A DNA stretch of 16,782 bases, from contig SXQV01000032.1 in assembly GCA_005792805.1 (NCBI GenBank), forward strand, positions 1 through 16,782. The letters run 5' to 3'. Positions 6,447 to 13,943 of this stretch are shown one piece after another. This stretch comes from Methylococcaceae bacterium (GTDB lineage Bacteria; Pseudomonadota; Gammaproteobacteria; Methylococcales; Methylococcaceae). Position numbers and translations under genes: made by a program. A model generated the notes under the pieces. That model worked only from the letters and a program-made list of their open reading frames with translations, searched no databases and was not told the origin of the DNA. How positions within the stretch are numbered: position 1 is the stretch's first letter; every line of letters begins with the position of its first letter.

Positions 6447-8327
6447 ATGACAGCGAGCTGGAACTCCGAACTCTCCCGGGATATTTACGCCATCGAGCAC
6501 TGGGGCGAAGGCTACTTCGACATTCATCCCGGCGGTCATGTGGTGGTTCGTCCTGCCCGTGACCCTGAAAAAGGCTCGGTCGACCTGGTGGAAGTGGTTC
6601 AGTCGGTGCGTCAGGAAGGGCTGTCCCTGCCAGTCCTGATCCGCTTTACCGACATCCTGCACCACCGTGTTGCCCGACTCAGTGAAGCATTCGTTGCCGC
6701 CCGGAGAGATCTGGATTACCAGGGCCGCTACACCCCGGTTTATCCCATCAAGGTCAATCAGCAGCGCGCCGTGGTCGACGGCATCCTTCACAATGGTCAA
6801 AACCCGGTGGGTCTGGAGGCAGGCAGCAAATCAGAATTGCTCGCCATTCTGGCACTCTCAAATGCCGGACTGGTCATCTGCAATGGCTACAAGGACCGCT
6901 CCTACATCCGTCTGGCCCTGATTGGGCGTCGCCTCGGCCTCAATGTCTTCATCGTCATTGAAAAACTATCCGAGCTGGATGCCGTCATTGAGGAAGCCGC
7001 CGCTCTCGGCATCGAGCCCCAGCTAGGGGTGCGGGTCAGGCTCTCCAGCATCAGCGCTGGCAAATGGCAAAACAGCGGCGGCGAAAAATCGAAGTTCGGA
7101 CTGCACTCGGGTGAGATACTCAGGCTGGTAAGCCGCCTGCGCGAAGCGGGCTCGCTCGACTGGCTCAAGCTCATGCACTTCCACATGGGTTCCCAGATCG
7201 CCGACATCGGCGACGTGAAAACCGCCTTGCGTGAGGCAGGCAGGTATTACGCCGAACTCCATGGCCTCGGCGTCAACATCCAGGTGGCCGACGCCGGCGG
7301 TGGCCTCGGCGTCGATTACGAAGGAACGCGCTCGACCAGTGACTGCTCCATCAATTACAGCATCGGCGAATACGCCCACAGCATCGTCCGCGCCTTCAGC
7401 GAAATCTGCGCGGAATACGCCCTGCCCCATCCCGATCTCGTCACCGAATCCGGTCGAGCCATGAGCGCACACCACGCCGTGCTCATCACCCACATCACCG
7501 ACATCGAAAGCGTACCGGAAGAAACCGCAGCGCCCATCGCCGCCGAAGCCAAGCCACTACAGGATCTTGCCGACTGCCTGCAACGCCTGGAAACGGAATC
7601 CGTGCTGGGGGTTTATCACGATGCGCAGTTTGATCTCGCCGAGGCCCGCGCCATGTTCGTCCAGGGCAAGCTGGGACTGCCAGAACTGGCCGAGGCCGAA
7701 CGCATGAATGCCGCCGTCTGTCATGGCGTCCAGCGCCGGCTCGACATCCGTCTGCGCGCACACCGGGAACTGCTGGACGAGCTGAATGAACGGCTCGCAG
7801 ATAAGGTCTTCTGCAATTTCTCACTGTTCCAGTCCATGCCGGATGCCTGGGCGATTGGCCAGGTTTTCCCGGTCATGCCGTTGCAGCGGCTGAATGAAGA
7901 GCCCACCCGGCGCGGCGTCATTCAGGATTTGACCTGCGATTCCGACGGGCGCATCGACGCCTATATCGATCATCAGAGCCTGGAGACGACCCTGCGGCTG
8001 CATGCCACCGCCCCTGGCGAAAGCTATCTGATCGGCGTTTTCCTGGTCGGCGCCTATCAGGAAATTCTGGGCGACATGCACAATCTGTTCGGCGACACCC
8101 ACTCGGTCAATGTCGTGCTGGATGGTCACGGCGGCTACCAGCTGGTTGACCCCATGCACGGCGACGGCGCCGATGACATGCTGCGTTATGTCCACATCAA
8201 CCCCGAGGAACTGGAACGCGCCTACCGCAAGAAACTCATCGAAGCGCAATTACCGCCGGATCGCCGCAAGCTGTTTGAAAGCGAACTGATGGCAGGACTG
8301 GTCGCCTACACCTATCTGGAAGAATGA
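6447..8327 (+). CDS. speA: Biosynthetic arginine decarboxylase
   Basis: Converts arginine to agmatine and CO2, the first step of the arginine route to putrescine. The enzyme is PLP-dependent and of the alanine-racemase fold. The 626 residues match the usual 630-660 of SpeA. Seen motifs are YPIKVNQ with the PLP lysine (Lys102), HMGSQ (246-250), the phosphate-binding GGGLGVDY (284-291), ESGRAMSAHHA (334-344) and the active-site loop QDLTCDSDG with Cys497. The long insertion between about 355 and 440 is typical of SpeA and absent from small decarboxylases. I chose the ATG at 6447 because AAAGGA lies eight bases upstream; the frame extends nine codons to a TTG without support. The next gene starts seven bases after the stop, so speA heads a three-gene operon. 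Confidence 0.96.
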   Translation: MTASWNSELSRDIYAIEHWGEGYFDIHPGGHVVVRPARDPEKGSVDLVEVVQSVRQEGLSLPVLIRFTDILHHRVARLSEAFVAARRDLDYQGRYTPVYPIKVNQQRAVVDGILHNGQNPVGLEAGSKSELLAILALSNAGLVICNGYKDRSYIRLALIGRRLGLNVFIVIEKLSELDAVIEEAAALGIEPQLGVRVRLSSISAGKWQNSGGEKSKFGLHSGEILRLVSRLREAGSLDWLKLMHFHMGSQIADIGDVKTALREAGRYYAELHGLGVNIQVADAGGGLGVDYEGTRSTSDCSINYSIGEYAHSIVRAFSEICAEYALPHPDLVTESGRAMSAHHAVLITHITDIESVPEETAAPIAAEAKPLQDLADCLQRLETESVLGVYHDAQFDLAEARAMFVQGKLGLPELAEAERMNAAVCHGVQRRLDIRLRAHRELLDELNERLADKVFCNFSLFQSMPDAWAIGQVFPVMPLQRLNEEPTRRGVIQDLTCDSDGRIDAYIDHQSLETTLRLHATAPGESYLIGVFLVGAYQEILGDMHNLFGDTHSVNVVLDGHGGYQLVDPMHGDGADDMLRYVHINPEELERAYRKKLIEAQLPPDRRKLFESELMAGLVAYTYLEE

Positions 8328-8334
8328 GCGCCCC

Positions 8335-9222
8335 ATGAAAGCCAGCGGCAGCCCGCCGTCACTGCAAGCAGGGTTCATCGGCCTCGGTGCCATGGGCGAA
8401 TGGATGGCCAGACATCTGGCCAATCGGGGTTTCCTCACCACCGTCTGGAACCGGACGGCGCAAAAATCCGCCGATCTGGCCCGGGAGCTGAACCTCATCC
8501 AGTCCGCTTCCCCGTCCGCGCTGGCAGAGCGGGTCGACGTCATCTGCCTTTGCGTCTCCGCCGACAGCGACGTGCTCGACCTGGTGCAGGCAATCCGGCC
8601 AACCCTCCGGCCCGGCCAGATCGTCATCGACTTCTCCACGGTAAGCCGCGAAACCGCACTGGCAGCGGCCCGACTGATTCGCGCCAGCGGAGCAGACTTT
8701 CTCGACACGCCGGTGACTGGCGGCGTGGAAGGCGCACGCCACGCCACACTCGCCATCATGGCCGGTGGCGAAGCCGCCACGCTGGAGCGCATCCAGCCGC
8801 TGCTTGAGGCCGTGGGCTCCCGCCTTATTCACATGGGCGGCGTCGGCATGGGCCAGTCGGCCAAGGCGGTCAATCAAGTCCTGTGCGCGGGCATCAATCA
8901 GGCCGTAACCGAAGCGCTCGCCTTCGGTGAACATCTTGGTCTGGACATGGACAAGCTGATTGAAGGGATTTCCGGCGGAGCAGCGGGCAACTGGTTCCTG
9001 GATAAACGCGGCGCCACCATGACCCAAGGCCTATTCAAACCCGGATTCAAACTCCGGCTGCATCACAAGGACCTCGGAATCTGCCAGTCCATGGCCCGTC
9101 AACTGAACATCGAGCTACCCCTCACCGACACCACCGAACAGCATTACCGGGCGCTCATGGCCGCCGGTCATGGCGACGAAGACATTTCCTCGCTTTACCG
9201 CCTCAAGAGGCCCGCCGCGTGA
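8335..9222 (+). CDS. NAD(P)-dependent beta-hydroxyacid dehydrogenase (3-hydroxyisobutyrate dehydrogenase family)
   Basis: A 295-residue cytoplasmic oxidoreductase. The N-terminal Rossmann fold has GFIGLGAMG (13-21) and, after the second strand, WNRT, where Asn-Arg rather than Asp suggests a preference for NADP. The substrate segment DTPVTGGVEGA (124-134) and the catalytic helix GQSAKAVNQ with Lys177 and Asn180 are intact, as in tartronate semialdehyde reductase and 3-hydroxyisobutyrate dehydrogenase. The substrate cannot be fixed from sequence: succinic semialdehyde or glyoxylate reductases of this family look alike. Lying seven bases after speA and overlapping the next gene by four bases, it is surely in that operon. 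A role in detoxifying an aldehyde from polyamine catabolism would fit but is inference. Confidence 0.88.
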   Translation: MKASGSPPSLQAGFIGLGAMGEWMARHLANRGFLTTVWNRTAQKSADLARELNLIQSASPSALAERVDVICLCVSADSDVLDLVQAIRPTLRPGQIVIDFSTVSRETALAAARLIRASGADFLDTPVTGGVEGARHATLAIMAGGEAATLERIQPLLEAVGSRLIHMGGVGMGQSAKAVNQVLCAGINQAVTEALAFGEHLGLDMDKLIEGISGGAAGNWFLDKRGATMTQGLFKPGFKLRLHHKDLGICQSMARQLNIELPLTDTTEQHYRALMAAGHGDEDISSLYRLKRPAA

Positions 9223-10358
9223 CGGCCCCCGCCCGGCTGCTCATTGAAGACGCGGCGGATCAGCGGACACTCAGGCTCGAAGGGGAATGGCGGGTAAGCC
9301 GTGGCATCCCCAGCGCCGATACGGTCATCGGCCAGCTAAACCGCGAAAGCCCCCTGAAGACACTCCACTTCGACTGCACCGCCCTGACCCGCTGGGACAG
9401 TCTGCTGCTGACCTTCCTCAACAAGTTGATTCATCACGCGGAAACGCAAGGCATCCGCGTCGATTGCCGTGGCTTGCCCGAAGGCGTGCGCGGCCTGCTC
9501 GCCCTCGCAAATGCCGTACCAGAACGGCAGGATGCCAGCCGGACCAAGCCCGCCGAAGGATGGCTGGAAACGGCCGGACGCCACACCCTGGGATTCGTTA
9601 ACGACTTCAACGGCCTGACCGGCTTCATCGGCGAAACCTGCATCGCCTTTGGCCGCCTGCTGACCGGACAAGCCCGAATGCGGATCAGCGATTTCTGGGC
9701 TCTCATCCAGGAATGCGGCCCCAACGCCCTGCCCATCATCGGCCTGATTGCCGTCTTGGTCGGCATGATTCTGGCGTTTGTCGGTGCCGTTCAGCTCAAA
9801 CTGTTCGGCGCCCAAATCTTCATTGCCGATCTGGTCGGCCTGGGCATGGCCCGAGAAATGGGCGCGATGATGACCGCCATTCTGATGGCTGGCAGAACCG
9901 GTGCCGCCTTTGCCGCCGAGCTCGGTTCCATGACCGTGAATGACGAGATCGATGCCCTGAAAACCTCGGGCTTCTCCCCCATGGAATTCCTGGTACTGCC
10001 CCGCATCCTGGCGCTGTTCCTTAGCGTCCCCCTGCTCACCATCTATGCCGACATGCTCGGCATGTTCGGCGGTGCGCTGGTCGCCGCCGGACTTTTCGAT
10101 ATTTCCTTTGACGAATACCTCACCCAAATCCAGAACCGTTTGCGGCTGGTGGATTTTGAAGTAGGCATCGGCAAAAGCGCCGTGTTTGGCATTCTCGTCG
10201 CGGTGGCCGGCTGCATGCGCGGGCTGCAATGCCAGCGCAATGCCACCTCCGTCGGCCTTGCCACCACCTCCGCTGTCGTCACCGGCATCGTCTTCGTGGT
10301 CATCTCCGATGCCGTCATGACCCTGATCGTGACGACCCTGAATGTTTTCAAGCGCTGA
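9219..10358 (+). CDS. STAS-MlaE ABC transporter permease
   Basis: An inner-membrane permease of the MlaE/YrbE family, which moves phospholipids or other hydrophobic compounds between inner membrane and MCE proteins. Residues 8-100 form a STAS-like domain (strand with LHFDCTALTRWDSLLL), which in many proteobacterial versions is fused to the permease; in E. coli the STAS protein MlaB is separate. Residues about 125-379 are the permease, with about five membrane segments and the conserved AGRTGAAFAAELGSM loop (224-238) that contacts the ATPase. It begins at GTG within the GTGA overlap with the gene upstream. Normally a MlaF-type ATPase and a MlaD-type MCE gene follow directly. Here a convergent gene follows, so the partners must be encoded elsewhere or are lost. 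Confidence 0.9.
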   Translation: MTAPARLLIEDAADQRTLRLEGEWRVSRGIPSADTVIGQLNRESPLKTLHFDCTALTRWDSLLLTFLNKLIHHAETQGIRVDCRGLPEGVRGLLALANAVPERQDASRTKPAEGWLETAGRHTLGFVNDFNGLTGFIGETCIAFGRLLTGQARMRISDFWALIQECGPNALPIIGLIAVLVGMILAFVGAVQLKLFGAQIFIADLVGLGMAREMGAMMTAILMAGRTGAAFAAELGSMTVNDEIDALKTSGFSPMEFLVLPRILALFLSVPLLTIYADMLGMFGGALVAAGLFDISFDEYLTQIQNRLRLVDFEVGIGKSAVFGILVAVAGCMRGLQCQRNATSVGLATTSAVVTGIVFVVISDAVMTLIVTTLNVFKR

Positions 10359-10383
10359 AGCGGGTTCCGCGTCTGCGGTGCCC

Positions 10384-10409
10384 GTTCAGCGGCCAGCGGG
10401 CCGCTGAAC
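10384..10409. terminator. Strong hairpin after the speA-mlaE operon
   Basis: GTTCAGCGGCC (10384-10394) and GGCCGCTGAAC (10399-10409) form a perfect 11-bp stem with an AGCG loop, 26 bases after the permease stop. No T-tract follows on either strand, so alone it is not a textbook intrinsic terminator. Confidence 0.4.
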
Positions 10410-10435
10410 AAGGAACATCAAAACGTTCCGGTCTC

Positions 10436-10463
10436 GCCGCTGCGCGGCTGACCTTTTGTTTTT
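10436..10463 (+). terminator. Candidate intrinsic terminator of the speA-mlaE operon
   Basis: GCCGC/GCGGC with a TGC loop (10436-10448) is followed by TGACC and then a run of nine T in ten bases (10454-10463). The tract reaches the stop codon of the convergent chitinase-like gene, as expected for a tight convergent junction. Confidence 0.5.
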
Positions 10464-11716
10464 CAGCGCGGGGGGATGTGATCGTAGCAGTAGTCCTGCA
10501 ATTTCTGACCACGCGGATCATCGCCGAAGGTACAAAACAGGCTGTTGAGAACAGCGGAGCTATCGGTGCAGTTGACCATGATGCCTGCTGTGTTGACACA
10601 GGTCGCCTTTGAGCCTGTAGCAAAGACGTTGCCGCCGAGGAAGTAGTCAAAGTATCTTTTCCGATATTCGGAGTGATTACATCCGCCATTGACCATGCGG
10701 GTCACAATCGCAATCTCGTGGCATACCGCACCGTCTGATGCCAGAACCTGATGTATCGTGGGGTAACCAGTGCCATTGATACGATAATTCCAGTACCAGA
10801 ATGCGCCCTCGAAGCCGAGCTGGCCGTCCACCAGAAACCGGTCAATGAAGTTCTGTAAATTCGCGCTATCCTGCCGGGGGTCGGCGAGGTGGTTCTGGTA
10901 CCAGCCGAAGAAGCCCATCATGGAGCCGCCGGTGAGCTGCAAGGCACCCATGCCGACCCAGTAACCGGGTTGCACGGCATCGGTCAGCTTCTTCCATGTG
11001 TAACCCGCCGGCGGCGGCGCGCTCTCAGCCCAGGCTCGGGTTACAGCGCCGGGGCCGTCCAGCATTACCTTGTTTCCACTCACGGTTCCGTCCCCATTTA
11101 TCGTGCCGTTGTCGATGTAATATTTTGTATAGGTGTTGCCGCTCGCATCTCCGGCGACGACCATCAGGCTGGCGTCAGCATAATACGCAGTCTTGCAGTC
11201 GAAATTTTCACAGGGCTTGCCATCGGCGGTCTGTAACGAATCGACTTCATAGCGGAAATAGGCACCATCGGACGTGTATGAGATTCCGGAGGTGGTTTCC
11301 TGGGCGGCGGTTGCGAGGAAACTGGCCAGCTCCTGCTTGCGTTCGTCGGCGGTTCCACTGCAACTGATCGAAAAGAAATCGGGCTCCTTCGCTTTCACGG
11401 CGGCATACGCCGCCATGAAGTGGTCGTAAGAGAAATAGGTACCCTGCTCGGTCTGGCAGAACTTCGTGCAGTAATCCCGCTGCAAGCCATTCGCCTTACC
11501 AACGGAACAGCTTCGACAGAAGCCGTCGGCGCTCTTGGTGCTGCTGAAGATCAGATCGTCATAAACCTCTTTTGCCGTCAGCCTGGGGGCTTTGGCTTGA
11601 CCTACGCAGGAGAACACCTCCTCCGGGCCGCAAGGCTTGCGGCAATCAACCGCTCCGGCCGCCAGGCTGGAGAAGACGGCGGCGATGACGCCGCTCCAAA
11701 TCAGTTTAAGTATCAT
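10463..11716 (-). CDS. Exported GH19 (class I) chitinase-like protein
   Basis: A 417-residue exported protein. Residues 1-22 form a signal peptide (charged start, hydrophobic core, AGA before VDC). About 130-360 resemble glycoside hydrolase family 19, lysozyme-fold enzymes that cleave chitin or related N-acetylglucosamine polymers: FLATAAQETTSG (133-144) with candidate catalytic Glu140, a second candidate Glu157 in FRYEVDS, YWVGMGALQLTGG (252-264), EGAFWYW (303-309) and TRMVNGGCN (339-347). In the third motif the family usually has YxGRGxxQLT; here Met256 replaces Arg, so activity is not assured. About 16 cysteines, many outside the domain, suggest a disulfide-stabilised extracellular protein. 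GGAG lies about nine bases before the ATG. It starts 18 bases after the beta-propeller gene and is probably co-transcribed. Target could be fungal or arthropod chitin, or peptidoglycan. Confidence 0.8.
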   Translation of the reverse strand: MILKLIWSGVIAAVFSSLAAGAVDCRKPCGPEEVFSCVGQAKAPRLTAKEVYDDLIFSSTKSADGFCRSCSVGKANGLQRDYCTKFCQTEQGTYFSYDHFMAAYAAVKAKEPDFFSISCSGTADERKQELASFLATAAQETTSGISYTSDGAYFRYEVDSLQTADGKPCENFDCKTAYYADASLMVVAGDASGNTYTKYYIDNGTINGDGTVSGNKVMLDGPGAVTRAWAESAPPPAGYTWKKLTDAVQPGYWVGMGALQLTGGSMMGFFGWYQNHLADPRQDSANLQNFIDRFLVDGQLGFEGAFWYWNYRINGTGYPTIHQVLASDGAVCHEIAIVTRMVNGGCNHSEYRKRYFDYFLGGNVFATGSKATCVNTAGIMVNCTDSSAVLNSLFCTFGDDPRGQKLQDYCYDHIPPR

Positions 11717-11734
11717 GGTCGTATTCTCCGTGAG

Positions 11735-12793
11735 TTAGCGGTAGATCCACAGTTTTGCCACGTTGAGGGCATCGCCGCCGATGGTATAGATGGTGGCACC
11801 ATTCTCGCTGACGCCAAGCGCGTTAACGTAGGCGCTCTTCTTCAGCCGCAGGCTGGTCCATTTGCCCGTCTTGGGCGCATAGCGCCAGACCTGGCCCTGC
11901 AAATTGCCATCGATGCCACCGGCGTAGATCCGGCCCTGGGCATCTGTCGCCAGAGCCTTGACCTGCTCTGCGTCAAGGCCGGTGTCCGTGAGCGCACCGT
12001 CGCTGCTGTATCTCCAGACCCGGCCGTCGTCATTGGCATCGGTAGCGGCGAGATAGATCACGCCGTTGCCGTCGCTGGTGATGGCGGTAATTTCAGCAAG
12101 ATAGGCGGGCAGATCGATGGCCCTGAACTGGGAGCTGCTGTAATGCCAGAAGCCGGGGCGGCCGGCAACCGTTGGCGGTGCCGTGTCGGCGTAAAGACCG
12201 GCGACATGAATACCGGCGTAAGGATCGGCGGCCAGCGTGTTGAACCCCTTGGCCTCGTAGAGAAAGGAGCCAAACCGCGTCGTGCCATAAAACCCTCCCA
12301 GTACGCCGACTTCGGGCCAAACGGCTGGAACCTGAAGCTGATGGATACCGGCATAGAGCAGCGCATTGCCAGCAGACAGCAGGGCAGAGTAAACACTGGC
12401 GTTGCCAACGCCGCGCAGCGCCCAGGTCATGGCGGCAGGATCGTATGCCATAACCTCACTACTCCAGTCATAGGTCACGCCCTGCATGGTCGCATTGATG
12501 TAGCCGCGCTGGTCGGCCGCAATCGCGTTGACCGTGCCCACCGAGGTTTCCGGATCGAAAATGCGGGTCCAGCGGGAATGCTGGTAGCGCCAGACGCCGG
12601 GTGCCAGATCGGTGCCCGCTCCGCCCACATAGACGCCGGTGGGTGATCGGGCAAGGGTCCAGGCCGAGAAGCAGTCCGGGATTTTTAATGTTCGCCAGCT
12701 CTTGGTGGCGGCGGTCGAGATCGGTACATACAGGGCGACGGCAAGGGCAACCGGCCAGAGCAAGGCCTGTTGCTGCTTTATTGATGGTTTCAT
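11735..12793 (-). CDS. Exported probable beta-propeller protein
   Basis: A 352-residue protein with a signal peptide (hydrophobic core about 10-27, likely cut after STAA at 26-29). The rest consists of recurring strands: a W(R/H)Y-type motif at GVWRY (66-70), GFWHY (214-218), RVWRY (259-262), QVWRY (301-305) and LWIYR (348-352), interspersed with an A-(I/L)-A-x-D-x-x-G-x-I-Y-like segment near 90, 187, 237 and 280. This periodicity fits a beta-propeller of roughly six or seven blades, similar to Kelch or ligand-binding sensor folds. I see no catalytic motif and know no named family. GGAG lies seven bases before the ATG. Placed 18 bases before the chitinase-like gene, it may help bind the substrate of that enzyme or act with it outside the cell; this is inference. 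Confidence 0.75.
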   Translation of the reverse strand: MKPSIKQQQALLWPVALAVALYVPISTAATKSWRTLKIPDCFSAWTLARSPTGVYVGGAGTDLAPGVWRYQHSRWTRIFDPETSVGTVNAIAADQRGYINATMQGVTYDWSSEVMAYDPAAMTWALRGVGNASVYSALLSAGNALLYAGIHQLQVPAVWPEVGVLGGFYGTTRFGSFLYEAKGFNTLAADPYAGIHVAGLYADTAPPTVAGRPGFWHYSSSQFRAIDLPAYLAEITAITSDGNGVIYLAATDANDDGRVWRYSSDGALTDTGLDAEQVKALATDAQGRIYAGGIDGNLQGQVWRYAPKTGKWTSLRLKKSAYVNALGVSENGATIYTIGGDALNVAKLWIYR

Positions 12794-12814
12794 GCGATAT
12801 CTCCAGTGACGCTG

Positions 12815-13075
12815 TTATTTTTCGAAAGCCGGTGGAGTCTCCCCGTCCCGGCAGCGAATCATGGTGACATCTTTGCCATCGGCAGCCCGCCCCCATCCCG
12901 CGTCGGCCCCGTCTCCGTTCTTCGCCGCGCGTATCAATACGCCTCTCCCCGGTGAATAGCAATGAAAACTGTTGCCAGCGGGACATGCGCCTGAAGGAAT
13001 AGGCTCAGGCTCAGCCTGAGTCAGTCTGGACACAATCCGGGCCGTGGCGGATACTCTCGACCCAATTTCAGCCAT
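12815..13075 (-). CDS. Possible small Cys-containing protein upstream of the beta-propeller gene
   Basis: An open minus-strand frame whose stop lies 21 bases before the beta-propeller gene. The last 60 or so residues (from GACPAGNSFHCYSPG to DGETPPAFEK) have three cysteines and a plausible composition, unlike typical shadow frames. The start is unclear: the ATG at 13075 has no ribosome site and would give 86 residues; a GTG at about 13033 is another choice. There is no signal peptide, although both genes downstream encode exported proteins. It shares DNA with the fabI promoter and palindrome, which argues against the N-terminal part being coding. It may be a remnant whose front end was lost when fabI came to lie here. 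The 12794-13091 gap holds nothing else coding. Confidence 0.25.
   Translation of the reverse strand: MAEIGSRVSATARIVSRLTQAEPEPIPSGACPAGNSFHCYSPGRGVLIRAAKNGDGADAGWGRAADGKDVTMIRCRDGETPPAFEK
13004..13020. promoter_or_regulatory. 17-bp palindrome upstream of the fabI promoter, possible operator
   Basis: CTCAGGCTCAGCCTGAG is a perfect palindrome of two eight-base arms around one base. It ends six bases before the -35 box of the candidate fabI promoter. The spacing suits an activator or repressor dimer. It does not look like the FabR or FadR sites I know. Confidence 0.4.
13027..13055 (+). promoter_or_regulatory. Candidate sigma70 promoter of fabI
   Basis: TGGACA (13027-13032) and GATACT (13050-13055) are 17 bases apart and match 5/6 and 4/6 of consensus. 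A transcript starting near 13062 would carry a leader of about 30 bases with GGAG before the fabI ATG. Confidence 0.5.
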
Positions 13076-13091
13076 TCCGGAGAATAACAAG

Positions 13092-13874
13092 ATGGGATTC
13101 ATGCAGAACAAGCGGGCACTGATTGTCGGGGTTGCCAGCAACCGCTCAATTGCTTACGGCATCGCCGAGGCCATGGCGCGCGAAGGCGCTGAAATCGCCC
13201 TCACGTATCAGAACGAAAAACTCAGGGAGCGGGTCGAGAAGCTGGCGGCCGAACTGGGCGCGAAGATCGTTCTGCCCTGCGATGTGGTCAACGATGACGA
13301 AATCGACACCCTGTTTGCCGAACTCGGCAAACACTGGGACGGCCTGGATACTATCGTCCACTCCGTGGCTTTCGCTCCCCGCGAAGCGCTGGAAGGCAGC
13401 TATCTGGATTCCGTCACCCGCGAGAATTTCCGGGTGGCGCACGATGTCAGCTCCTACAGCTTTGCCGCGCTGGCCAAGGGGGGCCGTCAGCTGATGCAGG
13501 GCCGCCACGGGTCGTTGCTGACATTGAGCTACCTCGGCGCCGAACGCGCCATGCCCAACTACAACGTCATGGGCGTGGCCAAGGCCAGTCTGGAAGCCAA
13601 CGTGCGCTATCTGGCGGCGTCACTCGGCCCGGAAGGCATTCGCGTCAATGCCGTATCGGCCGGAGCCATCCGCACCCTGGCCGCTTCCGGCATCGCCAAC
13701 TTCCGCGAAATGCTGGCCAAGGGCGAGGCCGCCGCGCCGCTGCGCAAAAATGTAAGCATCGAGGAAGTCGGCAATGCGGCGGCGTTCCTGTGTTCCGACC
13801 TCGCCTCCGGCATCACCGGAGAAATCCTTTACGTGGACGCGGGTTACAACATCGTCGGGCTCTCCGGCCTGTAA
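13092..13874 (+). CDS. fabI: Enoyl-[acyl-carrier-protein] reductase (NADH)
   Basis: Catalyses the last step of each fatty-acid elongation round, reducing trans-2-enoyl-ACP with NADH. It is a tetrameric cytoplasmic short-chain dehydrogenase-like enzyme and the target of triclosan. The 260 residues align over the whole length with E. coli FabI (262): the modified dinucleotide motif GVASNRSIAYG (13-23), CDV (63-65), HSVAFAP (90-96), SYLGAERAMPNYNVMGVAK with Tyr147, Tyr157 and catalytic Lys164, and AGAIRTLAASG (190-200). I chose the ATG at 13092 because the protein then begins MGF like the family and GGAG lies nine bases upstream; an in-frame GTG at 13044 would fall inside the promoter. It stands alone. 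A GC-rich stem (13916-13931) lies 40 bases after the stop without a T-run. Confidence 0.96.
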   Translation: MGFMQNKRALIVGVASNRSIAYGIAEAMAREGAEIALTYQNEKLRERVEKLAAELGAKIVLPCDVVNDDEIDTLFAELGKHWDGLDTIVHSVAFAPREALEGSYLDSVTRENFRVAHDVSSYSFAALAKGGRQLMQGRHGSLLTLSYLGAERAMPNYNVMGVAKASLEANVRYLAASLGPEGIRVNAVSAGAIRTLAASGIANFREMLAKGEAAAPLRKNVSIEEVGNAAAFLCSDLASGITGEILYVDAGYNIVGLSGL

Positions 13875-13943
13875 GCAGGCGTCATCAGGCATGGCGGAGG
13901 GGTACGGGCGTAGGAGGCCCGCCCCCGGGCCGATGCGGGCTGG

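Noticed and set aside
9336..10229. A 297-codon minus-strand frame inside the MlaE permease gene
   Set aside because: It is rich in Gln, His, Gly and Asp, as antisense frames of membrane-protein genes are, and covers a clear MlaE domain.
11420..12646. A 408-codon plus-strand frame running antisense across the chitinase-like and beta-propeller genes
   Set aside because: The minus-strand frames have signal peptides, ribosome sites and recognisable motifs; the antisense product has no family likeness and mirrors codon bias in GC-rich DNA.
13362..13388. FabI has Ala at the position of E. coli Gly93, a site of triclosan and diazaborine resistance mutations
   Set aside because: Ala is natural at this place in other FabI enzymes, including drug-sensitive ones such as that of Staphylococcus, so no resistance can be inferred.
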